From assembly GCF_047948215.1 (NCBI RefSeq), contig NC_134465.1, positions 43,375,946 through 43,439,945 of the forward strand: a stretch of DNA of 64,000 nucleotides, read 5' to 3'. Made by a program: the position numbers and the translations under genes. Under the pieces are notes generated by a model. That model made no database searches, was not told where the DNA came from, and saw only the letters and a program-made list of their open reading frames with translations. Below, piece by piece: positions 1 to 11,109 of this stretch (its first letter is position 1; every line of letters starts with the position of its first letter). Origin of the DNA: Lycorma delicatula. Lineage: Eukaryota; Arthropoda; Insecta; Hemiptera; Fulgoridae.

Positions 1-169
1 TTTGCAACACCCCAAAAGCAAACGATTATGTTATAAAGTTAATTAGTGCTAATAAAAACCAAATAACAATTATAGATAAACAAAGCTGCTTAAGAAAATT
101 AAAAGAAATATATTTAACATTTTATAAAATACTGTTAATAATTTTGTAATTTAAAAAAAAATTATCATA

Positions 170-623
170 AAATATATCTACTCTACTTTATTTGACTCAT
201 ATATTTTTAAGTACATATTTAACATTAGATAGACTTTTAATGAAACTAAATATTTATAAAGTAATTATTTTTATATACCACTTAAAACAACTGATGTTTA
301 AATAACTTGGAACATAACACATATTTAATCCATGTTGATAAAATTATAATTAATATAAATTATTTTAGCAGAAATCACTAATTTCAGTGTATAAACATTC
401 ACTAATCCAATCACTGTTTTACATACATCTTCAACTATTAATTACAGTTATAAACTAACATAATTATATGAGTTGATGGGTCATTCAATAATTAAAGAGA
501 AAAATGACTGTAAAAAAATTATTTATTCAAGGACAACGAAACTAACACAATTTTACAACATAATACTGTGCTACATTTAGGCATTTTTCATCTTTTTGTG
601 AGCTTTCTTATTGCAGTAGTGTT
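170..623. repeat. Direct repeat, left copy (about 450 bp)
   Basis: This AT-rich segment recurs in the same orientation at about 1470-1933 with scattered substitutions and small indels. Both copies begin near a ttatttgactca motif and end at tattgcagtagt. The right part, read on the minus strand, appears to include the end of a mariner-type transposase frame, so the repeat is probably the 3' part of a transposon plus adjacent sequence. It may reflect a local duplication or two neighbouring insertions. Confidence 0.8.
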
Positions 624-1440
624 ACAAAATTCAGTGACATGTAAAAACTATTTGAGTGGTCCAAACAAAAACAATCTGATAGTATGAAATCAGGGCTGTA
701 AGATGGATGTGAAAACACTTTCTGATCCAACTTTTTAATATCTACCTGAGCCTTTTGAGTAGTAAAGGGCCAAGCATTATGATGTAAAGAATTATTTTTG
801 AGAGAGAACCATAATTATCCTTCTTATTTGGTTTCATTTGTGTGTCAAAATAGTATTAATTTATGGCATGTTGTTCTTAAAAAAAACTGCAATAAATTTG
901 GCCATTATAGTCTATAAACACTGTTAGCATATCTTTACCGGCTGACGTGTAGGTTTTTAATTCCATTCCAATCTCTGTCATTTGGATTTTGGCTCAAAAT
1001 GATGAATCCAAGTTTCAAAACAAGTTATTATGAGAAAAAAGTAATACCTTTCATAAAAACCATCATTTAAGTTTCATACATATGTGAATTCAGGTGTCTG
1101 TTATCGAGTCAAATCTCTTGGAATTCACCTTGAATGTGTTTTGTGATAATTCAGTTCATCATGGGTAACGAAATGGTGCTGATACTCGGACTATAAATTT
1201 TAGCAATTTTCCAAATCTTTTTATGCAACTGTCCTCATGAATAAAATCATTTATACAGACTCCATGGTATACAATAAAAATGTTTCATCATTTCATAAAT
1301 GCACAGTTGAAAAAGTCTTTTGGTTAGGACATACCACTCGTCCACCACAGACTTCATCTACTCATCGGGTATGAAAGATTTCCTTTCCTTTGATATCAGT
1401 CTAAAGATATGAAATCACCAGGAGGAAGACATGATGAACA
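590..1440 (-). pseudogene. Degenerate mariner-type transposase remnant
   Basis: Read on the minus strand, this stretch gives broken frames with the landmarks of the mariner transposase catalytic domain. A segment like EPKSK-stop-QRLEWN is followed by a hydrophobic strand, then HNAWPFTTQKA (family form HNARPHTAQK), and about 30 residues later HPSYSPDFILSDCF (family form PPYSPDLAPSDYHLF). The aspartate of SDCF is at the third catalytic position. Stops and frameshifts make it non-functional. It lies between the two direct repeats and downstream of the last visible exon of the minus-strand host gene, so it probably sits in an intron. I did not find convincing terminal inverted repeats. Confidence 0.7.
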
Positions 1441-1469
1441 TGAAGTATAGAAGGCACTGAATCTACTGT

Positions 1470-1933
1470 ACTTACTTTATTTGACTCAGATATTTTTAAG
1501 TAAATATTTAACATTAGATAGACTTTTAATGAAACTAAATATTAGTAAAACAATTATTTTTAGATACCACTTAAAACAATTGATATTTAAATAACTTGGA
1601 ACATAACAACACATATTTAATCCATGTTGACAAAATTATAATTAATACAAATTATTTTAGCAGAAATTACTAATTTTGGTGTATAAATATTCACTCATCC
1701 AATCACTGTTTTACATACATCTTCAAATATTAATTACAGTTATAAACTAACATAATTATTAACATAACTAACATAGTTACTAACATAACTAACATTCAAT
1801 AATTAAAGAGAAAAATGACTGTAAAAAAATTATTTATTCAAGGAGAACGAAACTAACACAACTTTACAACATAATACCGTGCTACATTTAGGCATTTTTC
1901 ATCTTTTTGTGAGCTTTCTTATTGCAGTAGTAA
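1470..1933. repeat. Direct repeat, right copy (about 460 bp)
   Basis: Second copy of the segment at 170-623, in the same orientation. It carries a small local expansion of an aacataact unit near 1758-1795 that the left copy lacks. The two copies diverge just past a shared gcagtagt. Confidence 0.8.
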
Positions 1934-2241
1934 GGAAATTGATTTCAGTGACTACAGATCATAGTCGTTGATAAAGTTACCAAAGGATTTAATGTGAATA
2001 AAACATTAAAATTATATATAGTTAATTTAAAAAATTATAATTATTTTGTTTTATATTAAATCTGAAGAAATCATTTAAAAAAAGATAAATAAAAAAAAAC
2101 AATCTTTAAATTGTTTAATCATGGAATGATATAAATATTTTATAGTTTATCAATTTATATTCTCATCACTGATTTCTAATATGTAAAATAAAATTAATGG
2201 GAACAATTAAAAATACAACATAGAAACAAAATAAAACTTAC

Positions 2242-2372
2242 TGGGTGGTTGTCTTTTTTCAATGTTACATTAACATCTGGTGATGTAGGTTTGCATGCTA
2301 TTACCAAACTTTTATACTCATGCTGATGTAATACAACCACTGATTGATTAACAGCTAATAAATGTTTATCAT
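2242..2372 (-). CDS. Exon 4 of Ig-domain receptor (Pvr-like), start of second Ig domain
   Basis: The minus-strand exon is bounded by an acceptor (ttattag before 2372) and a perfect GTAAGT donor (2241 leftward). It completes the split codon left by the exon at 3357-3522 and stays open for residues 119-162 of the joined protein. It holds CKPTSPDVNVTLKKD: the first cysteine (145) and following strand of an Ig domain, closely like the second Ig domain of PDGF/VEGF receptors, where a Cys-X-Pro/Val-Thr-Ser-Pro motif is typical. NQS (127) and NVT (153) are possible glycosylation sites. The exon ends in phase 0; the rest of the domain must lie further left, outside the window. The family call is from sequence style only. 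Confidence 0.75.
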
Positions 2373-3356
2373 CTAATAACATAAATTTAAAAAAATAATT
2401 AATTTTAAATAATATTAAGAAACAGCAACATATTTAAAAAGGATTACATTAAAGACAAACAATAAATAAATAATATAAAACTTCTCAAACATGTTTAATA
2501 TGAAATAATTATAAAAGCAAGGTATTAATTGCAATGATTTATATAAATAATTTTATGGATGTAAAATTACTTACTTATACACATTATACAAATTACAGTA
2601 AACAACAAAATGTTAAAAGTTTATGTAGTATTTATCTACATCGACTTTGTTGAAGCAATCTTCTTAACACAGTATTCAGAATGGAGAGTCAACTGAGAAA
2701 AAACGAGCATCGCCAAAAAGCGTCACATGCTAGCTGATAACACAGTTCATTCAAGAATCGTGTTCAAGGAATAATACTGTTACTGTTTTGTGAACGGTTT
2801 TAGGTCATGCTCATATTTACATATTTCAATCGCAGATTGGGTTTAACTGTTGACAGATTTAACAGATTGGATTTCTTTGTTAGCTCATATTTCTTATTAA
2901 TAAAAAATGTATCGTTGTGTAAATTGCATATACATTATATTTCACCATTAATAATTCATATAATATTGCGTAAGAAGCCTCGCTTCTGTAGTGTGTCCAT
3001 GCACCGAAGTTTTAAAGTTAAGAATCTATTTTATGATATATAAATTAATTTTCAGATTTGGATAGATTAATTAAAATACCGAATTTAAGTATACAAATTT
3101 ATCATTGTTATTTTTACTCAATAACCAGAAAACTACATTCTTGCTTAATTAAAAAGAAAGAAATTAATCCTCTATTTTGAATAGTACATTATGTAGATCA
3201 CTCAGGAATGAGTAAGTGTGCTATTACAGAGATAAAAAGTAACAATCCTTAAAAGATAAAAATATTTCCAAACCTAAAAATTTGTTGTTTACTTGTTCAG
3301 AGAATGAATTTTTAAGTCTTTGTAATAATTATTAAAAATTGAACAAAAAATCTTAC
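2373..3356 (-). other. Intron 3 of the Pvr-like gene
   Basis: This 984-bp gap lies between exons 3 and 4 on the minus strand. It has a GTAAG donor at the right end and an AG acceptor at the left. It is AT-rich and I see no transposon or coding segment in it. Confidence 0.7.
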
Positions 3357-3522
3357 CTTCAACATAAATATAATAGCTTGCTGTATCGTTAAAATCATTT
3401 TTGCCAGTTGGATGGCACATAAAGTATCCAGTATCCATGTAAAATGCGGTTTGTAGTTTCAATTTCGAAGAATAAATAGAACCAGTAAATTCATTAGTAA
3501 TTTTTACAGTTGATGAATGCTC
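3357..3522 (-). CDS. Exon 3 of Ig-domain receptor (Pvr-like), second half of first Ig domain
   Basis: The exon is 166 bp, with acceptor tctttcag to its right and donor GTAAGA to its left. It opens in phase 0, matching the end of the exon at 15458-15603, and ends in phase 1, matching the next exon. It encodes residues 64-118, including DTGYFMCHP with the second Ig cysteine (Cys99). The Asp-X-Gly-Tyr-X-X-Cys pattern is the hallmark of the F strand of an Ig domain. NDT at 108 is a possible N-glycosylation site. Together with Cys49 and Trp57 of exon 2 it completes one Ig fold. No stop interrupts it, and the junction phases agree on both sides, so it looks like a functional exon. Confidence 0.8.
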
Positions 3523-3821
3523 CTGAAAGATAAAAATGTATGAATTTTACAAACAAAAGTGTTAACAAATTTTAAAAAAAACGGGTGTGTACACCACATA
3601 ACTTCCTTTTCTGCCTATTAAATTACATATAAACATTTTTTGCTGCCCTTTATTTGAACTTATTTCATTTGAAAGTGAGATACGATTCTCCAATTCTTTA
3701 ATAACGTGGACAGTTACACGATTGCATTGTGGTGGACACCACATTGCATCGCATTTTTTGTGGTGTCCATATCAGCATTTTATATTAGTTTATATATTAA
3801 TTTTGTTTTACGTCTTTCAAT

Positions 3822-4165
3822 TATATATGTGGTGTAAGTGAGAACGTTTAGCATCTGTAACCATGCACACATGGGTTCGAATCCGACTACATATATACAT
3901 ATAATTTTTTTTTACTTTTTTTTAAATTTAAATATATTGATTTATTAATAATTATTAACTTCTATAAAAATTATGAAATTAAAATGAAAAGTACATATTA
4001 TTTATTTCACTAATAACTACTGATTTTTTTCATATTTTTTTCTTTATTGTTATTGAATTATTATTTATTGTAATTTTTTTACAATCAGAAGTTAATAATT
4101 ATTAATAAACCAATAAATTTAAATTTAAAAAAAAAAGAAGGAAATGTCGGATTTGAACCGTCCCC
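3822..4165. repeat. Two tRNA-derived SINE-like units in tail-to-tail inverted arrangement
   Basis: On the left, a plus-strand B-box motif (GGTTCGAATCC, 3874-3884) lies downstream of an A-box-like ggtgtaagtgag. On the right, the reverse complement of a second B box (ggatttgaacc, 4149-4159) lies on the minus strand. Between them, arms of roughly 55 bp at about 3905-3963 and 4087-4140 are inverted copies of each other. The whole can fold into a long hairpin. The tRNA similarity is partial and no functional tRNA is implied. Confidence 0.6.
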
Positions 4166-4199
4166 TCGAAGCCTTCACCTTGTAAGATCCAAATATTTC

Positions 4200-4585
4200 A
4201 TTAATTAAACGTTTATTTGATATAACTCTGGAACCAATGAAAATAAGTACAACTTAAGATATATCCTTGAAATGCTCTCAATGAGGACTTATTACTGCAG
4301 TTAAAAAAAAAGTCCAAAATCCAAAATTTTTTGTATTTTGGACAATTTTGGTCCAGTCAATTGCTATCAAAAGGTGAGATGCACAACTAGATGTTACAAC
4401 AGTCGTAAATACAAAATTTCAACATTCTACGGCTAATCGTTTTTGAGTTATGCGAGATACATACGTACGTACAGACGTCACCCCGAAACTAGTCAAAATG
4501 GATTCAGGGGGTGGTCAAAATTGTTATTTCCGTTGAATTCTGAAAACCGAAATTTTTCGCGATTGTAATACTTCCTTTATTAAGC
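4200..4585. repeat. Probable interspersed repeat (non-coding)
   Basis: The sequence is mixed-composition and non-coding. It includes acatacgtacgtacagacg, a cgccccgaaact-like stretch and an attcagggggtgg segment before cttcctttat. This style is common in dispersed insect repeats, but I cannot show a second copy in the window. Classification is open. Confidence 0.35.
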
Positions 4586-4799
4586 ATAAGGATAATTAGG
4601 TTAAAATAATTATAATAAAACAAATCAACAGAATTTTTTCATATTTTCTTTTTAAGTTTCTTTGTCCTTTAGGTATTGTTCCACAATACAATTTTGACAG
4701 AATTCTATCCTATTAACATTATCTTTACTTCCCAATTCTGTGAATCTCCCTTTCCTATCATTCATTACTTTTACTTTTCTGTCTAGATAGCACCACTAT

Positions 4800-5160
4800 A
4801 GCAGAGCTATATCTCTAGAAGGGAAAGTATTGTAATCGGTCTGATTTGGGTATATGCGGTTTTCACCGGATCTTCACGTTTTGACCCCTAAGGAACCCCA
4901 AAAACCGGATGGAAGTTTTCCGGATGTTAATGTTCGTATGTACGTGTGTTCGGTATCAGCCTCTAAATCACCTTATATCTCCAGAACTACTGGACCAATT
5001 TTCACCAACCTTGGTCAGATTACTTCTATATATGGGGCATTGATGCCATTAAATTTTCAACTTAAAAGGTCAAGGGGGAGAAGCTGTAGAGCAACGTCTT
5101 TCTCAGTATCATGAGATTTCGCATAATAAAGTTATATTTTTCTTAGGCGCATTCGTTAAT
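4800..5160. repeat. Probable interspersed repeat with short non-genic frame
   Basis: The stretch runs from gagctatatctctagaag through a frame coding for text like SPDLHVLTPKEPQ to a ccagaactactggacc motif. The 86-codon frame has no recognisable domain. Similar 'Tyr-Ile-Ser-Arg/Gly-Leu-Thr-X-Pro-Ile-Phe' text occurs on the minus strand at 19369-19557, which suggests a dispersed, non-coding repeat style. I call it a repeat rather than a gene, with low certainty. Confidence 0.35.
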
Positions 5161-5838
5161 GATTAAAAACTAACAATATTTGCAAAAAACATTTTTGCAA
5201 AATCGCACTTTTACCCCAAAAAATGCTGTTATAGTCGTCTGCTATGTTGTGACGTCACAAATGAGCGGTAGAATTAAATCAATGAATAATATTTAAAGTG
5301 TAAAAAAAAGTAACTCGAACTTCATCACTGGTGCGTTAAGCCTCACGGCTACACCGGTCTGCTGACTGTACAAGCAAAATTTGTTCTATGTAAATTGTGA
5401 AATTACATTAGTTAGCGCCAACCGTCACCGCTAGTGCCGCCACACCCGCGCGAATTAAATACAGCATGCGCGCGCAATTTAGTTAGAATCATTGAATTAA
5501 ATAAACGAAAAAACATATTTAAATAAATGATAAATATTTTTAATTAAGTTGTGTGTGTAAACCGTGCATCAAAAATAACCCACAGTTGGAGGACTTTGGA
5601 AGTTCTACAACTGTATTGTCAACTTTTTTCCTCCGTTATCACCTTTTTACTTCTTTTCAAATGATTTTCCACATTCAATCTGCAGCAGACTCAATTCTCT
5701 TAAAATATGGTTTGATTACACTGGGGATGTCCATTAAAACCGATTTCATTCAAAAGAATTGACTGAATTTTATATTAAAAAAGCCGCAGTCGGCTTTTAC
5801 GACTTCGGCTTTTGAATTAATCGATTATTAGTTAGAAA

Positions 5839-5868
5839 CTTTGGCTAGTCGGAATTCCGACCAGCCAA
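5839..5868. repeat. Near-perfect 30-bp palindrome
   Basis: The stretch reads TTTGGCTAGTCGGAA followed by its reverse complement with a single mismatch and no loop. It lies in unannotated AT-rich sequence beside a second G/C-bearing inverted motif (aaaagccgcagtcggctttt, from about 5779). It could be a hairpin of an unrecognised mobile element; no function is assigned. Confidence 0.7.
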
Positions 5869-6000
5869 ACACATATGTAGTTAGTCCAAAAATAATAAAA
5901 AATCAAATTGGATTTACTAATTTTTGGTACATTAAAAAAGTAAGATATGGTATATGAAAAAAAATGTTTAATAAGTTGAAATCGCGGCAACATCTCGATT

Positions 6001-6012
6001 CCCCCCCCCCCC
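6001..6012 (+). repeat. Poly-C run
   Basis: Twelve cytosines in a row mark the edge of a GC-richer block (about 6000-6300) in AT-rich surroundings. I cannot identify that block; its composition suggests a piece of a mobile element. Confidence 0.9.
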
Positions 6013-6505
6013 TCGCGACAGGAGAAGATCCCGCCTCGTAGCGTGTCTGGTCGCTACATCCCCCTTCCGTTCCTAGTCAAGTGTGGCTTAATTGGAGGTC
6101 ATCTTCACGCCCTCAAACTGATCAGATGCCCCGAGGGACATCTACATCAGTAATTTCGCCCCAGTCAAATTTTCCTTCAAAGAAGACATCAGACACCTAA
6201 TACTACCACGTAGCCCTCAGGAACTAAGCCATAAGCCTACACCCGGAAGATCGAAGACCAGCGTCTGTCACTACTAATAAGCCCTAAACTGTAAGTACCA
6301 ACAGTACATACAAATGCAATAAGTATGCCATGACAGCATATCAAACAACAAATTCAGTCTAAAATCTCGGCAAAATCTAAAGAAATCGCGGCAACAGTAA
6401 AGAAGTACGTGAAGGTGAGTCAATCTAAAGAACTGTTACATTATATCTCATCGGCCCGAATTCGGGCTGATGAAATGAAAGCTGACGCACAAATTTAGTG
6501 AATAA

Positions 6506-7045
6506 CGGAACGGAACGCAAAAGTGGCGGGGGTTTCACAAATTTCTCCCTTCAAATCGCAGAGCCTGGACAGTGTCCCTTGCTGCTGTATGATTCTGTTA
6601 ATCGGGCTTGTTTCAAGTGTTTATTTTAATGTCGGGTCTAAGTTTAAAGTTTTGTTTTAATTTTATGGACGGATTTGTGAATAGCGTTCCATATACGTTT
6701 GGATCAGCGTTCTCAAACCCATTACTGGGTCCGACCGCGGGAGACTAGGCTTTTAAAACCTGTGTTCCCGACGTAATTCTCCTTCAAACCGGCCACTGAA
6801 GTCCTTTCGGTGCTAACGCTTCATAGGCTAGCAGGAATACGCCACAACGGGGCACTAATTGATTGGTGTGAGCAATGCGCCCCCTTCTTCGGAGGGAGTC
6901 GCAATTGCTGATTTGATTTAATTAATTGTAAGTATTAGATATTTTAAGGAATGGATAAGGAGAAGATCTTCATCCACTTGTTCAATGGCTGCCCTTCACG
7001 GTGCTTCTCTGCTGGGTTCTTTTTCCGGACTCCTATCCGTGACGT
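6506..7045 (+). repeat. Dispersed GC-richer repeat, copy 1
   Basis: This block is the same as the one at 11110-11640. They share gcagagcctggacag, the cgacgtaattc block, a long stretch around tcctttcggtgctaacgctt, and a ttcatccacttgttcaatgg-like segment. It is non-coding in all frames as far as I can see. It may be the untranslated leader of a retrotransposon (for example an R1/jockey-type element, part of which lies at 13.2-13.7 kb), but that link is inference. Confidence 0.75.
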
Positions 7046-7060
7046 CGGGTCGTAGTGAAT

Positions 7061-7110
7061 AAGAATGAAATCTCACACGGGGGAATTTCCGCGTATGAGA
7101 TTTCATTCTT
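7061..7110. repeat. Imperfect hairpin at the end of repeat copy 1
   Basis: Arms aagaatgaaatctca (7061-7075) and tgagatttcattctt (7096-7110) are perfect inverted copies separated by 20 bp that can extend the stem. The hairpin lies immediately after the dispersed repeat and may mark a transposon end. Nothing equivalent was noticed at the end of copy 2. Confidence 0.75.
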
Positions 7111-7363
7111 TAACTTTTTTTTAACATTATAGTATTTAAGTAATGTCAGTTGAAATATATAATTTTCATGAATTTGTGGATCTATGTTTTAGTTCTATTC
7201 ATTATATGGTATATGCAACAAATATTTACTATCATTCATCGTTTAATATATACTATTTTATTGTAATTTCAACTGTATACAAAAAATAAATTATTTATAA
7301 ACTTCATCAATAGTTCAAAAACGATTTTATAATTTATCTATTATAATAGTAATAATTATAGCA

Positions 7364-7899
7364 GGAGCAATATAAAATGCCGAATAGCACAAGCTAAACG
7401 AGCCTTCAGTAAGAAATATAATTTGTTTACATCAAAAATTAATTTAAATGTCAGGAAAAGATTTTTGAAAGTGTATGTTTGGAGCGTCGCTTTATATGGA
7501 AGTAAAACTTGGACAATCGGAGTATCTGAGAAGAAAAGATTAGAAGCTTTTGAAATGCGGTGCTATAGGAGAATGTTAAAAATCAGATTGGTGGATAAAG
7601 TGACAAATGAAGAGGTGTTGCGGCAAATAGATGAAGAAAGAAGCATTTGGAAAAATATAGTTAAAAGAAGAGACAGACTTATAGGCCACATACTAAGGCA
7701 TCCTGGAATAGTCGCTTTAATATTGGAAGGACAGGTAGAAGGGAAAAAATGTGTAGGCAGGCCACGTTTGGAGTATGTAAAACAAATTGTTGGGGATGTA
7801 GGATGTAGAGGGTATACTGAAATGAAACGACTAGCACTAGATAGGGAATCTTGGAGAGCTGCATCAAACCAGTCAAATGACTGAAGACAAAAAAAAAAC
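7364..7899 (+). mobile_element. 5'-truncated LINE copy (3' tail of ORF2)
   Basis: The open frame at 7423-7884 encodes the C-terminal part of the ORF2 of the window's main LINE family. It contains the KYNLFTSKINLNVRKRF segment, the ALYGS-ETW-like strand and a RRDRLIGHILRH block, and ends at SNQSND followed by a poly-A run. The reverse transcriptase core is missing, so this is a dead-on-arrival insertion. Homology to other copies starts near 7364. An attata-type short duplication may flank it but is ambiguous in this AT-rich site. Confidence 0.9.
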
Positions 7900-7916
7900 A
7901 GTAATTATATATTAAA

Positions 7917-9735
7917 ATGATCTCATGTTTACGGATCGAAGATATTTTAGAACAATATGATTATTCTACAAACAATATATCTGAATATCTTACATTGTTA
8001 TATTCAAAATTATACGAAACTGTAAACGTTATTGATTATATACTTAAAAATAAAAACAAAACTTTAAATACAAATTATTTTGAACATATGGAAACATTGT
8101 TCAAGTTAACTATATGTAATTCGTAATATAAAAACGCAGCGTCAAATACATCGCATAATATTGCTTATGAATTAGTACATCAAAAAGAAAATTTAGAAAT
8201 CAAAAGAAGTCGTCTTTTGTTTTGAAAAAGAGGTTCGTTTATTTTTAACATAAATCAAAGTGATTATACATCCGAAATGGTAGTTGAATTGTATAAAAAT
8301 TTAATACATTTTTTTTTTTAATAAATATTCTTTATATATTAGACCGCAAACAATTATATTAACTTCTCCACATTTGTATAAAGAAATTTACAATTCTAAC
8401 CAGATAATACCTCTCACAGAAGATTTATTTAAAGAATGTCTAAACAACAAAACAATAAGTGGATCTAAAAGAAAATTATGAATTTAAGAAGAAAACGTTT
8501 TATTAGGTTTAGGTCTCGAAAATGTAATGTATATTATACACCAAATGGAAAACGGTGCGGTGCCTGTTGTAATAAAACATTTATTGACTGGAATTTTTAA
8601 GAAAATTTCTAAAATTGCTTTTTCTAAAATATATCAAAAATATATTTTTATCTCTAATTAATCAGTTAAAAGATAAAAATTTACGAACCGCTACTAGACA
8701 AAATTTTACATATACATTTGCTAGACAGCAATCAATATATATACAATTGATGTTTATTCGTCAAAATATCAATTATTTTTTCATATAAAACAAAATAATA
8801 ATTTTAAATTGGTCGTATATAAGAATCAAAACGATAATAGTATTATTGTTTTCGATTTATTAGGGTTAAATCAAATTCCTTTATATGAATTTTCTAGAAT
8901 ATCATAGATATCGTAAAAGTTTATGTTTTCCGTACGACAGTATTACAGTAAAACGTATATCAATTTTAGATGTGCAATTTAATCGTTATTATTCAAATAA
9001 TAGCTATCGTATAATTATATAAAAACAAAATGTTTTTATAATGGTACGTTTTTTAAAAAAAAATTGAATAAATACAAATCAGTAGATACAGATAAATATA
9101 GAAATATAATCTCTAAAAAACACAGAAAAGGCAAAATAAAAGACATTAGAAAACAAATTATGTCACAAAAAACTTTAATGAAAAAACAAATAAATTTTGT
9201 AAAGACGTTATAACATTATCAATACCGGATAGTTTACTGATTACAGATTCTAATTGATATTAATTAGACTGTACTTAAACATATTTTAACATCGATCCAC
9301 TGTAACCAATAATGTATTAGATTAAAAATAAATTTATATATATTAACAATCAGATTTGAATGAAATTAATTAATCTAAAGATCTTTATATTCGTATATGA
9401 CTTGATGTTCCATATTTAGATAATGTATTAAATGTAGATTTATATCATCATCATCATTGCATTGTGATTGAAAAAAATTAAAATAAAATAAGATCTAGTT
9501 GAAATAACAAAGTTTTATTTTTTTCGCAATAACATTTTTAAAAAAGTTTTATTATATAGGCATTTTTTTTTGCTTATTCGGTTATTCGGTCCGAATACTT
9601 AGAACCAACATGAAAACACATCTAATATAAATAAGGTGTACAATTGTAATAATCATATGGTTTACTGTTAAAATTTATTATACGTAAAAGATAAAATGCA
9701 ACTTATGTAATACAATTTTCAACTACCTCCCCGTC
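7917..9735 (+). pseudogene. Unassigned multi-frame AT-rich element, copy 1 (degenerate coding)
   Basis: A 69-codon frame (7917-8126) is followed by consecutive plus-strand frames that continue one another across stops and single-base shifts. The coding-like text runs to about 9260, with Leu/Ile/Asn/Lys-rich segments such as PLTEDLFKECLNNK (near 8410-8450) and FDLLGLNQIPLYEFSR (near 8850-8895). I see no transposase, integrase, reverse transcriptase or polymerase motif that I recognise. The part from about 8660 onward is present again, inverted, at 24063-24560. Multi-copy status suggests a mobile or integrated element. Candidates are a large DNA transposon or an old insect DNA-virus insertion (nudivirus-like AT-rich genes would look similar). 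Identity is not established. Confidence 0.5.
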
Positions 9736-9815
9736 TAGTTGGCGTAGCCGAATGGATAAGGACGACATATGTTCGTACTTTGTGGAGGCACTGGTTCGAA
9801 AACTTGTCGAAATCA
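9736..9815 (+). repeat. tRNA-like module at the end of the unknown element, copy 1
   Basis: A near-canonical A box (TAGCCGAATGG, about 9746-9756) is followed about 40 bp later by a B-box core (GGTTCGA). The acceptor stem is poor and the B-box extension deviates, so a functional tRNA is unlikely. The same module stands at the corresponding place in the inverted copy at 23985-24062. It is therefore part of the element or of its preferred target, or it is a SINE head. Confidence 0.55.
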
Positions 9816-10821
9816 GTTTTCTTTTTATTCGAAAGCTTGCCCAGTTATTATTTTTTTTATTTTTTTATTATTCTTTATTGTATGTGAAATGTATATATCT
9901 AATAATTTCTTATAAACATGCGTACCGGTAATAATTTTAATTATTTCGTTTTTATTAGCACCTTTAAGCTCATAAAAAGCCACAGTAGGGATTCCGGCAT
10001 CGGCTTTATTATTGTAAATTTCAATTAATTCTTTTTTTTACTACAATACCATGCTTTAAACGCTTTCCCAGCATTTTGACATAATTTTGTAATGTAAAAA
10101 AAAACCGTATTTGTATTGATAATTAGCTTAAAATCGGTGAAAATACCATTAAATAGTTATCTTTTATTTGTTTGTAATATGCATCGATTAATATTAAAAA
10201 ATATTAATGCGCATGCGTTTAAAGATCAATGCTATTGTAATATATTTATATATGCTAAATAATATATAAAAAAACAACTAATTATGAGTGATTAACAACT
10301 ACTTTAAGGAATCCCCTCACGTCATAGACAGTCATTACAATAAAATACATTTATAACAAACTATGAATTGTGAGCTGTTTGATCGAAAATTTAACTGTAT
10401 TTTGCGGATTTACATGAAATTATTTTAGTCTCACAAATCTGAAGGAACATATACAATAAAGAATCAGATGTTTGCACCCTATTTTCGTTCTAAGTAATGA
10501 TGACCGATTGATGCAGAACTTCATCATAGTTTTTTTAAATTTATAAAATGAAGAAGTAGATTTATTGAAAAATTTATAATGAAAAGTAGGTTTAAAGTGA
10601 ATTGACATATACGAATTTCGCTCTCACTATTATCTCGAGAACGGTTGGACCTAGATGCATGGGGGACCTATCGTATAGGGAAGTTAAAAGTATCTTATCA
10701 AGTAAGCCTTTCACAATCGCGTTAAAAATCGTCTAGGACGCACCGTTTTCGAGATACGCCCTTTTTTAGAAATCAATATTTAGTATAAGATACAACCGTT
10801 TCTTATGTATAATATAAATAA
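9816..10821. other. Unannotated AT-rich intron sequence
   Basis: No coding or RNA gene is seen. A short stretch around 10625-10790 (atctcgagaacggttgg, then a gggggacctatcg block) has the style of a dispersed repeat, but no second copy was found in the window. Confidence 0.5.
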
Positions 10822-10950
10822 GATCCACGTTCTAGTATTCAAATCCTTGTAAAAATAACTGACTTTACTAGGACTTGAACGCTGTGAACTCTCGACTTAC
10901 AAATCAGCTGATTTGGGAAGACGCGTTCACCACTAGACCAACCCGTTGGG
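10822..10950 (-). repeat. tRNA-derived SINE, family 1, truncated copy
   Basis: The reverse complement begins with ggttggtctagtggtgaac (A box), continues through a gcgtcttcccaaatcagctg block, and reaches a B-box-like gttcaagtcc. It stops shortly after the ttgaatactagaacgtgg segment that the longer copies extend beyond. It matches the copies at 14400-14644 (+) and 45065-45281 (-). Confidence 0.8.
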
Positions 10951-11109
10951 TTCTTTTGATTATCTGACTTGAGTAAAACAACATCCCCTACCATCACGAT
11001 TATAGTCGCAGAAGCGTACAATGGTTTTATTTATTTATTTCCCAGCCCCTCATTCTGCGGCACTGAAGTATGATTCAATATTGAACCACTTAATTGTATT
11101 TTACGCCAT

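Noticed and set aside
9736..9815. Functional tRNA gene
   Set aside because: The A and B boxes are present but the stems do not pair well, and the copy at 23985-24062 is even more degraded. Kept only as a tRNA-like module.
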